NCBI RefSeq assembly: GCF_019797865.1
Contig: NZ_CP081869.1
Location: forward strand, 2,046,001-2,110,000
Source of the DNA: Chenggangzhangella methanolivorans
GTDB taxonomy: Bacteria; Pseudomonadota; Alphaproteobacteria; Rhizobiales; Methylopilaceae
Reading direction: 5' to 3'
Length of the DNA: 64,000 bases
A model generated the notes under the pieces. That model worked only from the letters and a program-made list of their open reading frames with translations, made no database searches and was not told the DNA's origin. A program made the translations under genes and the position numbers. Positions 1-8,166 of the stretch are shown piece after piece. Positions within the stretch are counted from its first letter, which is position 1. Each line of letters begins with the position of its first letter.

Positions 1-280
1 ATTCGTCAGCATGTAGCGGCGGAACGAGAAGACCCTGCTCAGATAGTCGGTCAGCGGGATGACGACGATCTCGCCGATTAGATAAGAGGTCGAGATCCAG
101 GCGCCGTTGTCGATGCCGGTGCCGATGCCGCCCTCGATGTCGAGCAGCGACGCGTTGGTGATCTGGATTGAGGATCGCCATGAACGCGCCGATCATCGCG
201 GCCGAGACCGCGATCCATTCCCGGACGCTGGCGGTCTCGCGAACGGGCGGCGCGTCGAAGGTGGCGGAGGCTGCGGACAT
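1..280 (-). CDS. EmrB-type multidrug MFS transporter (DHA2 family), N-terminal part, frameshifted and cut by window edge
   Basis: This is the first part of an inner-membrane drug:H+ antiporter that would pair with the adaptor just upstream. The ATG at 280 lies 11 bases after the adaptor stop, so the two genes form an operon. The start reads MSAASATF and runs into the first membrane segment (AMIGAFMAILN). The conserved ILNIQITNASLLDIEGGIG stretch is then split: after ILN the frame changes near 165-170. The rest (NASLLDIEGG, then IGEIVVIPLTDYLS) is readable in another frame to the window edge. A two-base loss in the AATATCCAG codons would explain it. Most of the protein lies outside the window. 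Confidence 0.8.
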   Translation of the reverse strand, partial: MSAASATFDAPPVRETASVREWIAVSAAMIGAFMAILNPDHQRVAARHRGRHRHRHRQRRLDLDLLSNRRDRRHPADRLSEQGLLVPPLHADE

Positions 281-291
281 CGCCGGAGCGC

Positions 292-1481
292 TCAATTCGG
301 CGCCGTGGCGCGCGCGGACGGTCGCGCCGACACGTCGATGCTGGGTTCGACCGACATGCCTGGCCGGAGCTCGCCCGACGCCCGCGCGTCGTCGTCGAGC
401 GCGATGCGGACCGGAATGCGCTGGACGACCTTCGTGAAGTTGCCAGTCGCATTGTCGGGCGGGAGCAGCGCGAAAGTCTGGCCGCTCGAGGGCGACAGGC
501 TGTCGACGCGCCCCCGGAACACGCGACCGGGGAACATGTCGACCTCGATCTCGACCATCTGTCCCGCGACCACTTCAGTAAGCTGCGTTTCCTTGTAATT
601 CGCGACGACGTACACGGCATGCAGGGGCACGATCGACATCAACTGAGTGCCTGGCTGTACGAATTGCCCGACCCGTAGCGTGCGATTGCCGACCACCCCG
701 TCGGCCGGCGCGACGATGTTCGTGTAACCAAGATTGAGCACGGCCTGACGCTCGACGGCCTCGTCGCGGCCGAGCTTCGCCTGAGCCTGCGCTAGATCGG
801 CCTTGAGCTCATCGATCTGCTTGATTGCGGAAGCCAAGCTCGCAGTGTCCGCGCGAGGCTCGCCTGAGCGCCCGAGATGCGAGCCGCCGCACTCTGCGCA
901 TTTTGCAGTGAGCCGTAGCCGGTCTTGGCGAGATCCGCGTAGCGCTGGTTTTCCTGTCGCGCAAAGATCAGGTTGGACTCGTCGACGGCGACCGTCGCTT
1001 TGGCCGCGTCGACCACGGACCGCTGCGTTTCGATCGCCGCCCTCTTGCCAGTAATGACCGCCTTCGAAGTCGCGACATCGAAGCGAGCCTGGTCGAGCGC
1101 AGCGAGATAATCGCGATCGTCGATCTTCGCGAGCGCTTGGCCGACTTTGACCGGCTCATTGTCCCCAACGAAGACCTCGACGAGGTGACCGGCAACGCGT
1201 GGTGCGATGGCGACGTTGTCCGCCTGAACATAGGCGTCGTCGGTCGAAATGCGGAAGCGGCCGACCGTCCAGTAACGCCAGCCGAACCATGACGCGCCGG
1301 CGACGATTGCGACCGCCAGCGTGCCGATGAGGAGCTTGCGCAGCCCTCCTCGGTTCGCCTGTCCGCCCTGTTCACGCTCAGTTGCTTCAGGCTTGTTAGC
1401 GCTTGAGATCACCAAGTCGCCGACAGCCTCGCGGCGACCGATCTCGCGCTCTACGTCCAACTGACTTGGGTGCTGCGTCAT
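292..1481 (-). CDS. EmrA/HlyD-family membrane fusion protein, one frameshift
   Basis: Periplasmic adaptor that links the EmrB-like transporter to an outer-membrane channel. About 396 residues result when the two frames are joined. A cytoplasmic N-terminus is followed by one membrane anchor (about residues 55-75, LLIGTLAVAIVAGASWFGW), a biotinyl-lipoyl half-motif (ISTDDAYVQADNVAIAPRVAG), a coiled-coil hairpin and the C-terminal barrel (TNIVAPADGVVGNRTLRVGQFVQPG). The frame changes near 845-855, between ASLARTL and SAIKQIDELKADLAQAQ, consistent with one missing base. I chose the ATG at 1481 because a GAGGCG ribosome site precedes it; a GTG at 1502 is the alternative. It lies 47 bases downstream of the isochorismatase-like gene, so the three genes are probably cotranscribed. 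Confidence 0.85.
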
Positions 1482-1528
1482 GCTGCGCCTCACGCATTCC
1501 ACGCTTAGGTGCGGTGATCAGAAACCCG

Positions 1529-2254
1529 TCAGGACGCGCCCTTCGCGGCGAGGCGATCGATCACCTCGTCAGCGCTCCATAAGGCGTTGGCGAACCATCT
1601 GAAGTTCACGAGCGCGGCGAGATAGGCGTCCCCCTCGGGAAGCTTGCTCCCCGCCGTGGCGTCCCGCACGACAGCGACCTCAAATCCTTTCTCCACGAAG
1701 TCGCGGAGATGCGACTCCACACAGAAGTTCGCGGCCATCCCGGCGAGGATGACCTGATCGATCTTCTTCTTCCGAAGCTGGAAAACGACGTCGTTGGTCT
1801 GCGGGCCGGCGATCTTGTGCGGCGAGCAGACGATCGTTTTGCCGTCTTCGATGTAGGGCTTGTATTCCGGCATCCAGTCGGCGCCGGAGCCGTCGAACCC
1901 TTCAAGCGAGAGGGGGTCTCGACGATCGAACATCCGAAGCTTGTGCATCAGCGTTTCGCCCGTCGCGGCGAAGTCCCACCGATGATCGAACGGGTAGTAG
2001 TAGTGCGGGGAGATCACGACCTCGATCCCGGCGCGCTTTGCGGCTTCAAAAACCCGGCCGAGATTCTCGACGGTATTGAGTTCGGTGATGCTTTCTCCGA
2101 ACGCTCCCCAAGCGGCGCCCTTAGGGCTCAAGAAGTCGATCTGCGGATCGGTTACGACCAGCGCTGTTCGTGGCAGTTCGAGGGTGACGTCGACTTTCGG
2201 CAGCGCCGGATCGACCGGATCAAGGTATTTGGCTGGCGTAGAAGCAGCAGGCAT
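1529..2254 (-). CDS. isochorismatase-like cysteine hydrolase
   Basis: A 241-residue hydrolase of the isochorismatase/nicotinamidase superfamily. The catalytic triad is visible: Asp36 in VVTDPQIDF, Lys147 in CSPHKIAG and Cys178 in GMAANFCVESHLRD. Related enzymes hydrolyse amides or vinyl ethers such as nicotinamide, N-carbamoyl compounds or maleamate; the exact substrate cannot be read from the sequence. It is the first gene of a likely operon with the EmrAB-type exporter. A CATAC-N4-GTATA element lies about 80 bases upstream of the start. The nearby molybdenum hydroxylase (5336-8039) makes an N-heteroaromatic or amide substrate plausible, but this is inference. Confidence 0.88.
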   Translation of the reverse strand: MPAASTPAKYLDPVDPALPKVDVTLELPRTALVVTDPQIDFLSPKGAAWGAFGESITELNTVENLGRVFEAAKRAGIEVVISPHYYYPFDHRWDFAATGETLMHKLRMFDRRDPLSLEGFDGSGADWMPEYKPYIEDGKTIVCSPHKIAGPQTNDVVFQLRKKKIDQVILAGMAANFCVESHLRDFVEKGFEVAVVRDATAGSKLPEGDAYLAALVNFRWFANALWSADEVIDRLAAKGAS

Positions 2255-2331
2255 CTGAGCGCTCCGTTGAATGCCGGAGCAGTCTTGCGCTCTCTAACAA
2301 AATCTAAAATCGCACTTCGGTAATCAAGCAA

Positions 2332-2345
2332 CATACTGTCGTATA
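2332..2345. promoter_or_regulatory. candidate operator CATAC-TGTC-GTATA
   Basis: An inverted repeat with the same four-base spacing as the sites at 4072, 4184 and 5028. It lies in the 130-base gap between the kinase end (2385) and the isochorismatase-like gene (start 2254), in promoter position for the latter. Nothing else is evident in the gap. Binding by the adjacent FixJ-type regulator is an inference from recurrence and location. Confidence 0.45.
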
Positions 2346-2384
2346 GGTGACGGCATATGCATGCATTCAACGCCGTGATCTGGA

Positions 2385-3950
2385 CTAATTTGCTTTCGGA
2401 AGAACGAAGTGGAATTTGGCGCCTTCGCCTTTCTCTGAGCTCGCCCAGAGCCGACCACCGTGAGAGGTCACAATCGAACGGCAAATCGCGAGGCCCATGC
2501 CCATTCCGTTGGCCTTGGTCGTAAAGAAGGGCCGGAAAAGGTCCTCCAGATCTCCGGAAATGCCCGGCCCGCTGTCGGCGATCACCACCTGAACTCCATC
2601 CGCCAACCGGGACGCGGTCAGGGTCGTGACCCGCCGTCCCCTGGTTTCCGACATCGCTTGAGCAGCATTGAGAAGGAGGTTCACCACGACCTGCTGAAGC
2701 TCCACTGCGTCGCCGGAAACGGCGGGCAGGTCTCGCGCGATCGCCAACCGAAGCACCACGTTGTGCTGCGAAAGGTCCCGTTCGACCAATCGAGCCGCGT
2801 CGTTCAAGACCTCGCGGAGATCCAACGGGGCATGTTCGATCGGCGTCTTGGTGAGGAAGGTTCGGATCCGATGAACTATCGCGCTGGCCCGCTTGCCCTC
2901 GGAGACAGCGTGGGTCACCGATGCGATGGCCTCAGGAAGGTCGGGCTCGTCACGATTGAGCCATCGAAGGGCTGCGTTTCCGCTGGTCACGATGGCTGTC
3001 AGCGGCTGGTTCACCTCATGCGTGATCGACGCCGTCAGTTCTCCAAGCGTCGCCACTCGAGCGGCATGAGCAAGCTCAGCTTGCGCCGCCAGCATTGCCT
3101 CTTGTGCGTGCTTCCGCTCCGAGATGTCGATCATGAATGCGAGCACCGCATCCTCGTCCGAACCGTTCGGAAAGGTTAGACTGAACAGCACCGGAATGGT
3201 GCTGCCGTCCGAGCGCAAGATTTCGGTCTCACCCTCGAACGAAGGCGCTCCAGAAGCGAACGCCAGTAATGCGCCCTCAAATGTCCGGTCGGTCGGCGCC
3301 AACAGCCGATCGATCGAGCCCAGGCTCGAGGTGTCCGGCGCCTTCCCGAGCATCTGATGCGCCTCGGGGTTCGCAGCTACGATCTGGGGAAACCGCTTGG
3401 CTTCAGCGATCATCTCCGGATGCTCGCCGATATGCCGAGCAAGCTCGGCCGTCGTCCTGAAGTCGAACCCGTCGAGCATGCGTCGCAGAGGCGACCAATC
3501 CTCTTCGAGCACCCCAATGCGGCTCGTGGCGAACATTCGGCGATAGCGCTGCTCGCTCTTTCGAAGAGCGTCGTTGGCTTTCAGCAGCGATTGGGTCGCC
3601 ATGACGTTTCGGTAGGCGAGAACGCTCGCAATGCCGATCGCGGCCAGGCTTACGCCAGCCCGCATCAAGGAAGAGCTGGTCGGCGCCGGGCCGTGCGACC
3701 AGAGATATGCGACGACCGTCAGCATCACGACGCAGGCGCTTGCTATGAAAAGGTCGTCTGTCAGTCCGGACCGGGCCGCGATTAGCACGACGAGGACGTA
3801 GAGAACGGCGACAGCCCCCTCGAGAGGCGTGAATGTGTCGACCACAAAGATCGCGCTGCCGAGTACGAGCGCCATCGCTCGCATCACGACCGGGTTCTCG
3901 CGGAATGGGTAGTCATTCCCGCGCTGCGTAGAGGTGGCTTGAACTTGCAC
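2385..3950 (-). CDS. membrane-anchored PAS sensor histidine kinase
   Basis: A 521-residue sensor kinase. Residues about 22-115 hold four hydrophobic helices. A linker (SEQRYRRMF) leads into a PAS-type region (about 135-280) ending MIDISERK. The dimerisation/phosphoacceptor helix carries His311 in SITHEVNQPLTAI. The ATPase domain follows, with an N box (NLLLNAAQAMSE), G1 (DSGPGI) and G2 (GMGMGLAI). It is transcribed divergently from the FixJ-type regulator at 4328, its probable partner, with a 377-base shared promoter region. Its PAS and kinase halves resemble those of the transporter-kinase at 10000-12519. The ligand is unknown. Confidence 0.9.
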   Translation of the reverse strand: MQVQATSTQRGNDYPFRENPVVMRAMALVLGSAIFVVDTFTPLEGAVAVLYVLVVLIAARSGLTDDLFIASACVVMLTVVAYLWSHGPAPTSSSLMRAGVSLAAIGIASVLAYRNVMATQSLLKANDALRKSEQRYRRMFATSRIGVLEEDWSPLRRMLDGFDFRTTAELARHIGEHPEMIAEAKRFPQIVAANPEAHQMLGKAPDTSSLGSIDRLLAPTDRTFEGALLAFASGAPSFEGETEILRSDGSTIPVLFSLTFPNGSDEDAVLAFMIDISERKHAQEAMLAAQAELAHAARVATLGELTASITHEVNQPLTAIVTSGNAALRWLNRDEPDLPEAIASVTHAVSEGKRASAIVHRIRTFLTKTPIEHAPLDLREVLNDAARLVERDLSQHNVVLRLAIARDLPAVSGDAVELQQVVVNLLLNAAQAMSETRGRRVTTLTASRLADGVQVVIADSGPGISGDLEDLFRPFFTTKANGMGMGLAICRSIVTSHGGRLWASSEKGEGAKFHFVLPKAN

Positions 3951-4071
3951 GACCGTGGGGCGCTCCGGCGCGGAAATCCCGCAAACCTATTGATGGACGT
4001 GCTTGATCAACCGCTCTTCGCAGCTAACCATCGGAAGCAGCATAAAATCCCGCCTTAGATGACGCCTCAAG

Positions 4072-4085
4072 CATACGCACGTATG
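4072..4085. promoter_or_regulatory. candidate operator CATAC-GCAC-GTATG between divergent kinase and regulator
   Basis: The arms CATACG and CGTATG form an almost perfect palindrome, 122 bases upstream of the kinase start and 243 bases upstream of the regulator start. It is the best-matching member of a small family of sites around the block. The rest of the 3951-4327 gap holds a second, weaker site at 4184 and no convincing gene. Confidence 0.5.
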
Positions 4086-4183
4086 AGCGCATTAGGCCGA
4101 GCGCCATTCGAACCGAGAATTTACGACGGCCTCCTCTGCTAGCTCAAAGAGGACACGGATCCAGTTCACGAGTTCGAGCAACA

Positions 4184-4197
4184 CATACGTCGGGATA
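4184..4197. promoter_or_regulatory. weaker candidate operator CATAC-GTCG-GGATA
   Basis: Left half-site identical to the other members, right half-site with mismatches, and the same four-base spacing. It lies 131 bases upstream of the response-regulator start. Confidence 0.3.
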
Positions 4198-4327
4198 GTT
4201 GCGCGCCGTCGGCTGGGACATGACGGTAGCGCCACGGAGGCGCAGCGCCGGACGGCGTATGTGCTTGGCGGCTGTCAGGCGCCTTCCGGCCTCCGTAGAC
4301 CGAGACGGAACTCAAAGGATCCTGGCG

Positions 4328-4978
4328 ATGCCCCCCAAAAAGACGCCGTCAGCACCTGCAGAGCCCACGGTTATCGTTGTCGATGACGACGAGTCGATCC
4401 GTATTGCGATGAGCAGTCTGTTTCGATCGGTAGGCTTGCGGACTGAACTCTTCGAACGGCCCAGCGATCTGATCGAAGCAAAGCTGCCGGACGCGCCGAC
4501 CTGTCTGGTCCTCGACGTTCGGCTTCCCGGTGTCAGCGGCCTCGACTTTCAAAGCCAGCTCGCCAGCGCTGGTTTCCAGGCTCCGGTGATCTTCATCACT
4601 GGATATGGCGACATCCCAATGAGCGTCCGGGCGATGAAGGCTGGGGCCATCGACTTCCTGACCAAACCATTCCGTGATCAGGACATGCTTGACGCAGTCT
4701 CGACCGCGATCGAGCGAGACCGCGTGCGCCGCGAGACTGTCCGCGCCCAGGAGGATCTGCGCGCGCGCCATGACACGCTGACCGCTCGCGAGCGAGAGGT
4801 GATGACCTTCGTGACACGTGGCTTGATGAACAAGCAGGTGGCCGGGGAACTCGGGCTCAGCGAGATCACCGTCAAAATCCACCGCGGCCATGTCATGCAG
4901 AAGATGGCGGCGCGGTCTCTTGCCGACCTCGTTCGTATGGCGGAAGCCCTGGGCGGAGCCGGCGCTGCAACCTATTGA
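4328..4978 (+). CDS. FixJ-family response regulator (receiver plus LuxR-type HTH)
   Basis: A 216-residue transcription regulator. The N-terminal receiver domain has the acidic pocket VVDDDES, phospho-acceptor Asp63 in VLDVRLPG, and the conserved Lys in LTKPFRD. The C-terminal LuxR/FixJ helix-turn-helix reads [24 protein letters not shown] and continues [15 protein letters not shown] chose the ATG at 4328 because AAAGGA sits seven bases upstream and the receiver begins shortly after. The open frame extends back to 4199 but that part is not receiver-like. It is divergent from the PAS kinase at 2385-3950, which very probably phosphorylates it. The kinase-transporter fusion at 10000-12519 lacks its own regulator and may also feed into it. 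Confidence 0.92.
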   Translation: MPPKKTPSAPAEPTVIVVDDDESIRIAMSSLFRSVGLRTELFERPSDLIEAKLPDAPTCLVLDVRLPGVSGLDFQSQLASAGFQAPVIFITGYGDIPMSVRAMKAGAIDFLTKPFRDQDMLDAVSTAIERDRVRRETVRAQEDLRARHDTLTAREREVMTFVTRGLMNKQVAGELGLSEITVKIHRGHVMQKMAARSLADLVRMAEALGGAGAATY

Positions 4979-5027
4979 TCTGCAGGCCGACGGATCTGCG
5001 TCGTCCAAGCGTCGTGCAGATTAGATC

Positions 5028-5041
5028 CATACCAACGTATG
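5028..5041. promoter_or_regulatory. candidate operator CATAC-CAAC-GTATG upstream of the molybdenum hydroxylase operon
   Basis: The arms CCATAC and GTATGG pair perfectly around a four-base spacer. A second, weaker copy (TAC-GCAC-GTATT) follows at 5051-5062. Both lie in the 357-base gap between the regulator end and the iron-sulfur subunit start (5336). Two sites in tandem upstream of the operon fit control by the regulator encoded next door. Confidence 0.5.
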
Positions 5042-5117
5042 GGGCCTCGCTACGCACGTATTCTTACGCGCACGCCAACTAAGTTCGATCCTCCCCCAGG
5101 TCACCAAGGGGGATGAC

Positions 5118-5318
5118 ATGTTCGACACGACGGATGTTCAGGCTGCCTTGATCTGGAACGATCGGATGTCGATCCTCGTCGCCAGCAATCCAGGCGCGCC
5201 TCGCAAGCACACGACTTGTCGAACTGATCAGCCCGAAAGCCAGCCGGATGCTCTTTCCGGCACCTCAACCCGCAGATCATCGACCCGTCTTCGGGTCGTG
5301 ACGCGTGCGGCTGCTTGA
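5118..5318 (+). CDS. doubtful 66-residue open frame in the leader of the molybdenum hydroxylase operon
   Basis: An ATG preceded by GGGGG opens a 66-residue frame (MFDTTDVQAALIWNDRMS). Its second half is rich in Arg, Ser and Thr and does not look like a folded domain. I do not recognise it. It may be a leader peptide, a gene remnant or chance. Confidence 0.2.
   Translation: MFDTTDVQAALIWNDRMSILVASNPGAPRKHTTCRTDQPESQPDALSGTSTRRSSTRLRVVTRAAA
5281..5298 (+). other. short perfect hairpin in the iorA-like leader
   Basis: CGACCCG and CGGGTCG form a seven-base-pair stem around TCTT, ending 37 bases before the start codon at 5336. No U-run follows, so it may act on RNA stability or translation rather than termination. 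Confidence 0.35.
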
Positions 5319-5335
5319 TCGAAGGAACGAGCGCA

Positions 5336-5782
5336 ATGATCACGCTTTCCATCAATGGCGAGAGCCACACCGTCGACGTTGAACCGGAAACCCCGCTTCT
5401 CTGGGCGCTTCGCGACACGCTCGGCATGACCGGCACGAAGTATGGCTGCGGCATCGCACAGTGCGGCGCCTGCACCGTGCTCGTGGACGATCAGGCGATG
5501 CGTTCCTGTCAGTTTCCCGTCAGTCGTGTCGGCAAGTCGAAGATCACGACGATCGAGGCGATCGAGCAGGACGAGGTCGGGCGCAAGGTGGTTGAGGCCT
5601 GGGTGGCGCAGCAGGTGCCGCAATGCGGCTACTGCCAGTCCGGTCAGGTCATGGCTGCGACGGCGCTCCTCAAGGAAACTCCGAAGCCGACCGAGGAGGA
5701 CATCCTCTACGGGATGTCGAACCTCTGCCGCTGTGGAACCTACAACATGGTCGCCGCGGCCGTGCGGCAGGCGGCGGCGTGA
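5336..5782 (+). CDS. (2Fe-2S)-binding subunit of a xanthine-oxidase-family molybdenum hydroxylase
   Basis: A small electron-transfer subunit of about 148 residues. An N-terminal plant-type ferredoxin domain has the cysteines of CGIAQCGACTVLV and a later MRSC. The C-terminal four-helix domain holds the second cluster (CGYCQSGQ, then CRCGTY). It passes electrons from the molybdopterin subunit encoded immediately downstream, 10 bases away. The pair resembles isoquinoline 1-oxidoreductase (IorAB)-type enzymes that lack a separate FAD subunit. The start at 5336 follows AAGGAA and leads directly into the ferredoxin fold (MITLSINGE). Confidence 0.93.
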   Translation: MITLSINGESHTVDVEPETPLLWALRDTLGMTGTKYGCGIAQCGACTVLVDDQAMRSCQFPVSRVGKSKITTIEAIEQDEVGRKVVEAWVAQQVPQCGYCQSGQVMAATALLKETPKPTEEDILYGMSNLCRCGTYNMVAAAVRQAAA

Positions 5783-5792
5783 GGACGGCGAC

Positions 5793-8039
5793 ATGAACGC
5801 GATCGCTCCCCTCGACCTTTCCGCCGTGACGCCGCTCCTGCCGCAATCCGGCGTCGCGAACATGTCCCGGCGCGGCTTCCTCGGCTCCGCCGGGGCGTTG
5901 CTGCTCGGAGTCGCTCTCCCCCTCGGCCGAGCGAAAGCAGAAGAAGGCGCGGCCGCGATCCCGCCGAAGCCGGGAACTCGAGTTCCGGCCTTTCTGGAGA
6001 TCCGGCCAGACGGTTCGGTGAAGCTGCTCAGCCCCTTCGTCGAGGGCGGACAGGGCATCAACACCGGCATCGCGCAAATCGTCGGGGAGGAGCTCGATGT
6101 GAACCCGGCGCGCTTCGAGGTCGAATGTGCGCCGCCCGGACCGGACTATGCGCTCGTGAACGGAATCCGCATGACCGGCGGCAGCTTCTCGACCCGATCG
6201 AGCTATGCGCCGATGCGCCGGCTTGGGGCGACGGCTCGAGAGATGATGATCCGCGCCGCCGCAGAACGGCTCGGCGTTCAGTCCTCTGAACTCGAGACCG
6301 ATGACGGCAAGGTCGTCCACAAGGCCTCCGGCCGCACCGTGGGCTATGGCGAACTCGCCGCCAAGGCGCTTCTGCTCACGCCGAAGGACGACGTCGTCCT
6401 GCGTGATCCGGCGACGTTCCGCTACATCAAGCGGCCGATAGCCCGCCTCGACGTTCGCGCCAAGTCGACGGGCAAGGCGATTTACGCCATCGACCAGAAG
6501 GTCGACGGCATGCTTTACGCCGCGGTTCAGCACGCCGTTCATTTCGGATCGAACCCGACAGCTCTCGACAATGAGGCTGCGGTGAAGGCGATGCCGGGCG
6601 TGCATTCGATACACCTTCTTCCCGGCGCAGTGGCGGTCACGGCAAACAGCTGGTGGCGCGCCCGCAAAGCCGTCGAGGCGCTTAAGGCCCAGTGGACATC
6701 GCCCAAGCCGACGGGGATCGACACGATCGCCGCGGATTTCTCATCTCAGGGCATGCTCGACGCTTTGAAGGGATCGAAGTCGGAGGCGCTGCCGGCTGAA
6801 AGCGAGGGAGACGCCGCGGCTGCGTTCGCTCGCGCCGCAAAGGTCATCGAGGCTGAATATGACGCGCCGTACTTGGCGCATGCGCAGCTGGAGCCGCCTT
6901 CCGCGATCGCGCGCTTCAACGGCGACGGCAAGCTGGAAATCTGGCTGCCGAACCAGATGCCGGAACTGTTTCAAGCGACGGCCGCGAAGACTGCCGGCAT
7001 CCAGCCTGACCAGGTGATCGTCCATTCGCCGATGCTCGGCGGCTTTTTTGGGCGGCATTTCATGTACGGCCCATCTAATCCCTTCCAGCAGGCGATCCTG
7101 CTTGCGAAGGCGACGGGAAGGCCGGTCAAGGTGCTGTGGTCGCGTGAGGAGGAGTTCCTCAACGACGCCCTGCGGCCGCTCAGCCATACCCGTTTCCGGG
7201 CCGCGCTCGGCGCGGATGGCTATCCGACCGCGATCGAGGCGCGGACAGTCGGAGAGGGTCCGATCGGACGCTGGTTCGGCGCGCTGTTCAACACGCCGGT
7301 GGACAGCTCCGCGGTGGAGGGCGTCGTCGAGAAGCCCTATGCGATCCCGAACCGGAAGATGGAGTTCGTAAAGCTGGCTCACCCGGTCAACATCGCCTTC
7401 TGGCGGTCGGTCGGCCACTCGATGAACGACTTCTTCTACGAGGGCTTTCTGGACGAGATCGCCCTGGCGGGCGGCAAGGATCCTTTCGAGCTCCGGCTTG
7501 CACTGCTCAAGGACAAGCCACGCCAGAAAAAGCTTCTTCAGGCGGTCGCAGATCTATCAGGCGGATGGAAACGTGGCCCGTATGAAGCCGAAGGCGGAAA
7601 GCGCGCCAGAGGCGTGTCCATGGCGTCGCCCTTCGGATCGGAGACCGCGACGATCGCCGAGGTGTCGCTCGAGGACGGTTCCACGCGGGTGCACAACATC
7701 TGGGTGGTCATCGATCCCGGCTCGATCGTGAACCCGGCGATCGTGAAGGCTCAGGTCGAGTCGGCCGCGGCGCTAGGCCTCTCGACCGCCCTGTTCGAGC
7801 AGGTCGTCTACGAGAATGGCGTTCGCGAGGCGAAGAACTACGACGCCTATCAAATCCTTCGCCGGGAGAACATGCCGGCCGTCCATGTCGGGATCATCGA
7901 AAGCGGCGAACCGATGGGAGGCATCGGAGAGCCGGGCTTGCCCGGCGTTCCGCCGGCGGTCGTCAACGCTGTCGCGGCGTTGACCGGTCAGCGGATCCGT
8001 AGCTTGCCGATTTCGAAGACCAAGCTCTCCGGCGTTTGA
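5793..8039 (+). CDS. molybdopterin-binding subunit of a xanthine-oxidase-family hydroxylase (IorB-like), Tat-exported
   Basis: About 748 residues. The start at 5793 gives a twin-arginine signal (MSRRGFLGSAGALLLGVALP) that would carry the folded Mo enzyme to the periplasm together with its iron-sulfur partner. The large subunit's substrate and cofactor domains follow, with the Mo-pocket Glu in GGIGEPGLPGVPPAVVNAV near the C-terminus. The family hydroxylates N-heteroaromatics, aldehydes or similar compounds using water. The real substrate is unknown. The IorB-like class normally passes electrons to a cytochrome or another acceptor, and no cytochrome gene follows here. The open frame extends upstream over the small subunit in another frame, but that part is not protein-like. 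Confidence 0.92.
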   Translation: MNAIAPLDLSAVTPLLPQSGVANMSRRGFLGSAGALLLGVALPLGRAKAEEGAAAIPPKPGTRVPAFLEIRPDGSVKLLSPFVEGGQGINTGIAQIVGEELDVNPARFEVECAPPGPDYALVNGIRMTGGSFSTRSSYAPMRRLGATAREMMIRAAAERLGVQSSELETDDGKVVHKASGRTVGYGELAAKALLLTPKDDVVLRDPATFRYIKRPIARLDVRAKSTGKAIYAIDQKVDGMLYAAVQHAVHFGSNPTALDNEAAVKAMPGVHSIHLLPGAVAVTANSWWRARKAVEALKAQWTSPKPTGIDTIAADFSSQGMLDALKGSKSEALPAESEGDAAAAFARAAKVIEAEYDAPYLAHAQLEPPSAIARFNGDGKLEIWLPNQMPELFQATAAKTAGIQPDQVIVHSPMLGGFFGRHFMYGPSNPFQQAILLAKATGRPVKVLWSREEEFLNDALRPLSHTRFRAALGADGYPTAIEARTVGEGPIGRWFGALFNTPVDSSAVEGVVEKPYAIPNRKMEFVKLAHPVNIAFWRSVGHSMNDFFYEGFLDEIALAGGKDPFELRLALLKDKPRQKKLLQAVADLSGGWKRGPYEAEGGKRARGVSMASPFGSETATIAEVSLEDGSTRVHNIWVVIDPGSIVNPAIVKAQVESAAALGLSTALFEQVVYENGVREAKNYDAYQILRRENMPAVHVGIIESGEPMGGIGEPGLPGVPPAVVNAVAALTGQRIRSLPISKTKLSGV

Positions 8040-8068
8040 AGGCTCGCTTGCCGCAAACCTCGTTCACT

Positions 8069-8095
8069 GCGCGTCGCCAAGAACCGGCGACGCGC
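8069..8095 (+). terminator. strong hairpin after the molybdenum hydroxylase operon
   Basis: GCGCGTCGCC and GGCGACGCGC pair perfectly over ten bases around AAGAACC, 30 bases after the large-subunit stop. No clear U-run follows. Placed between two same-strand genes, it probably limits read-through into the MFS gene. Confidence 0.6.
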
Positions 8096-8166
8096 ATTGC
8101 TGACTGCTTCTTGTTACTCGACCGCTGCCGCTCGCTGCATTGGCTTCCATCCGATTGGCTTCAGAA

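Noticed and set aside
5442..5792. Upstream extension of the molybdopterin subunit frame to 5442
   Set aside because: The extra 117 residues are Arg/Ser-rich, overlap the iron-sulfur subunit in another frame, and would bury the Tat signal that follows the ATG at 5793.
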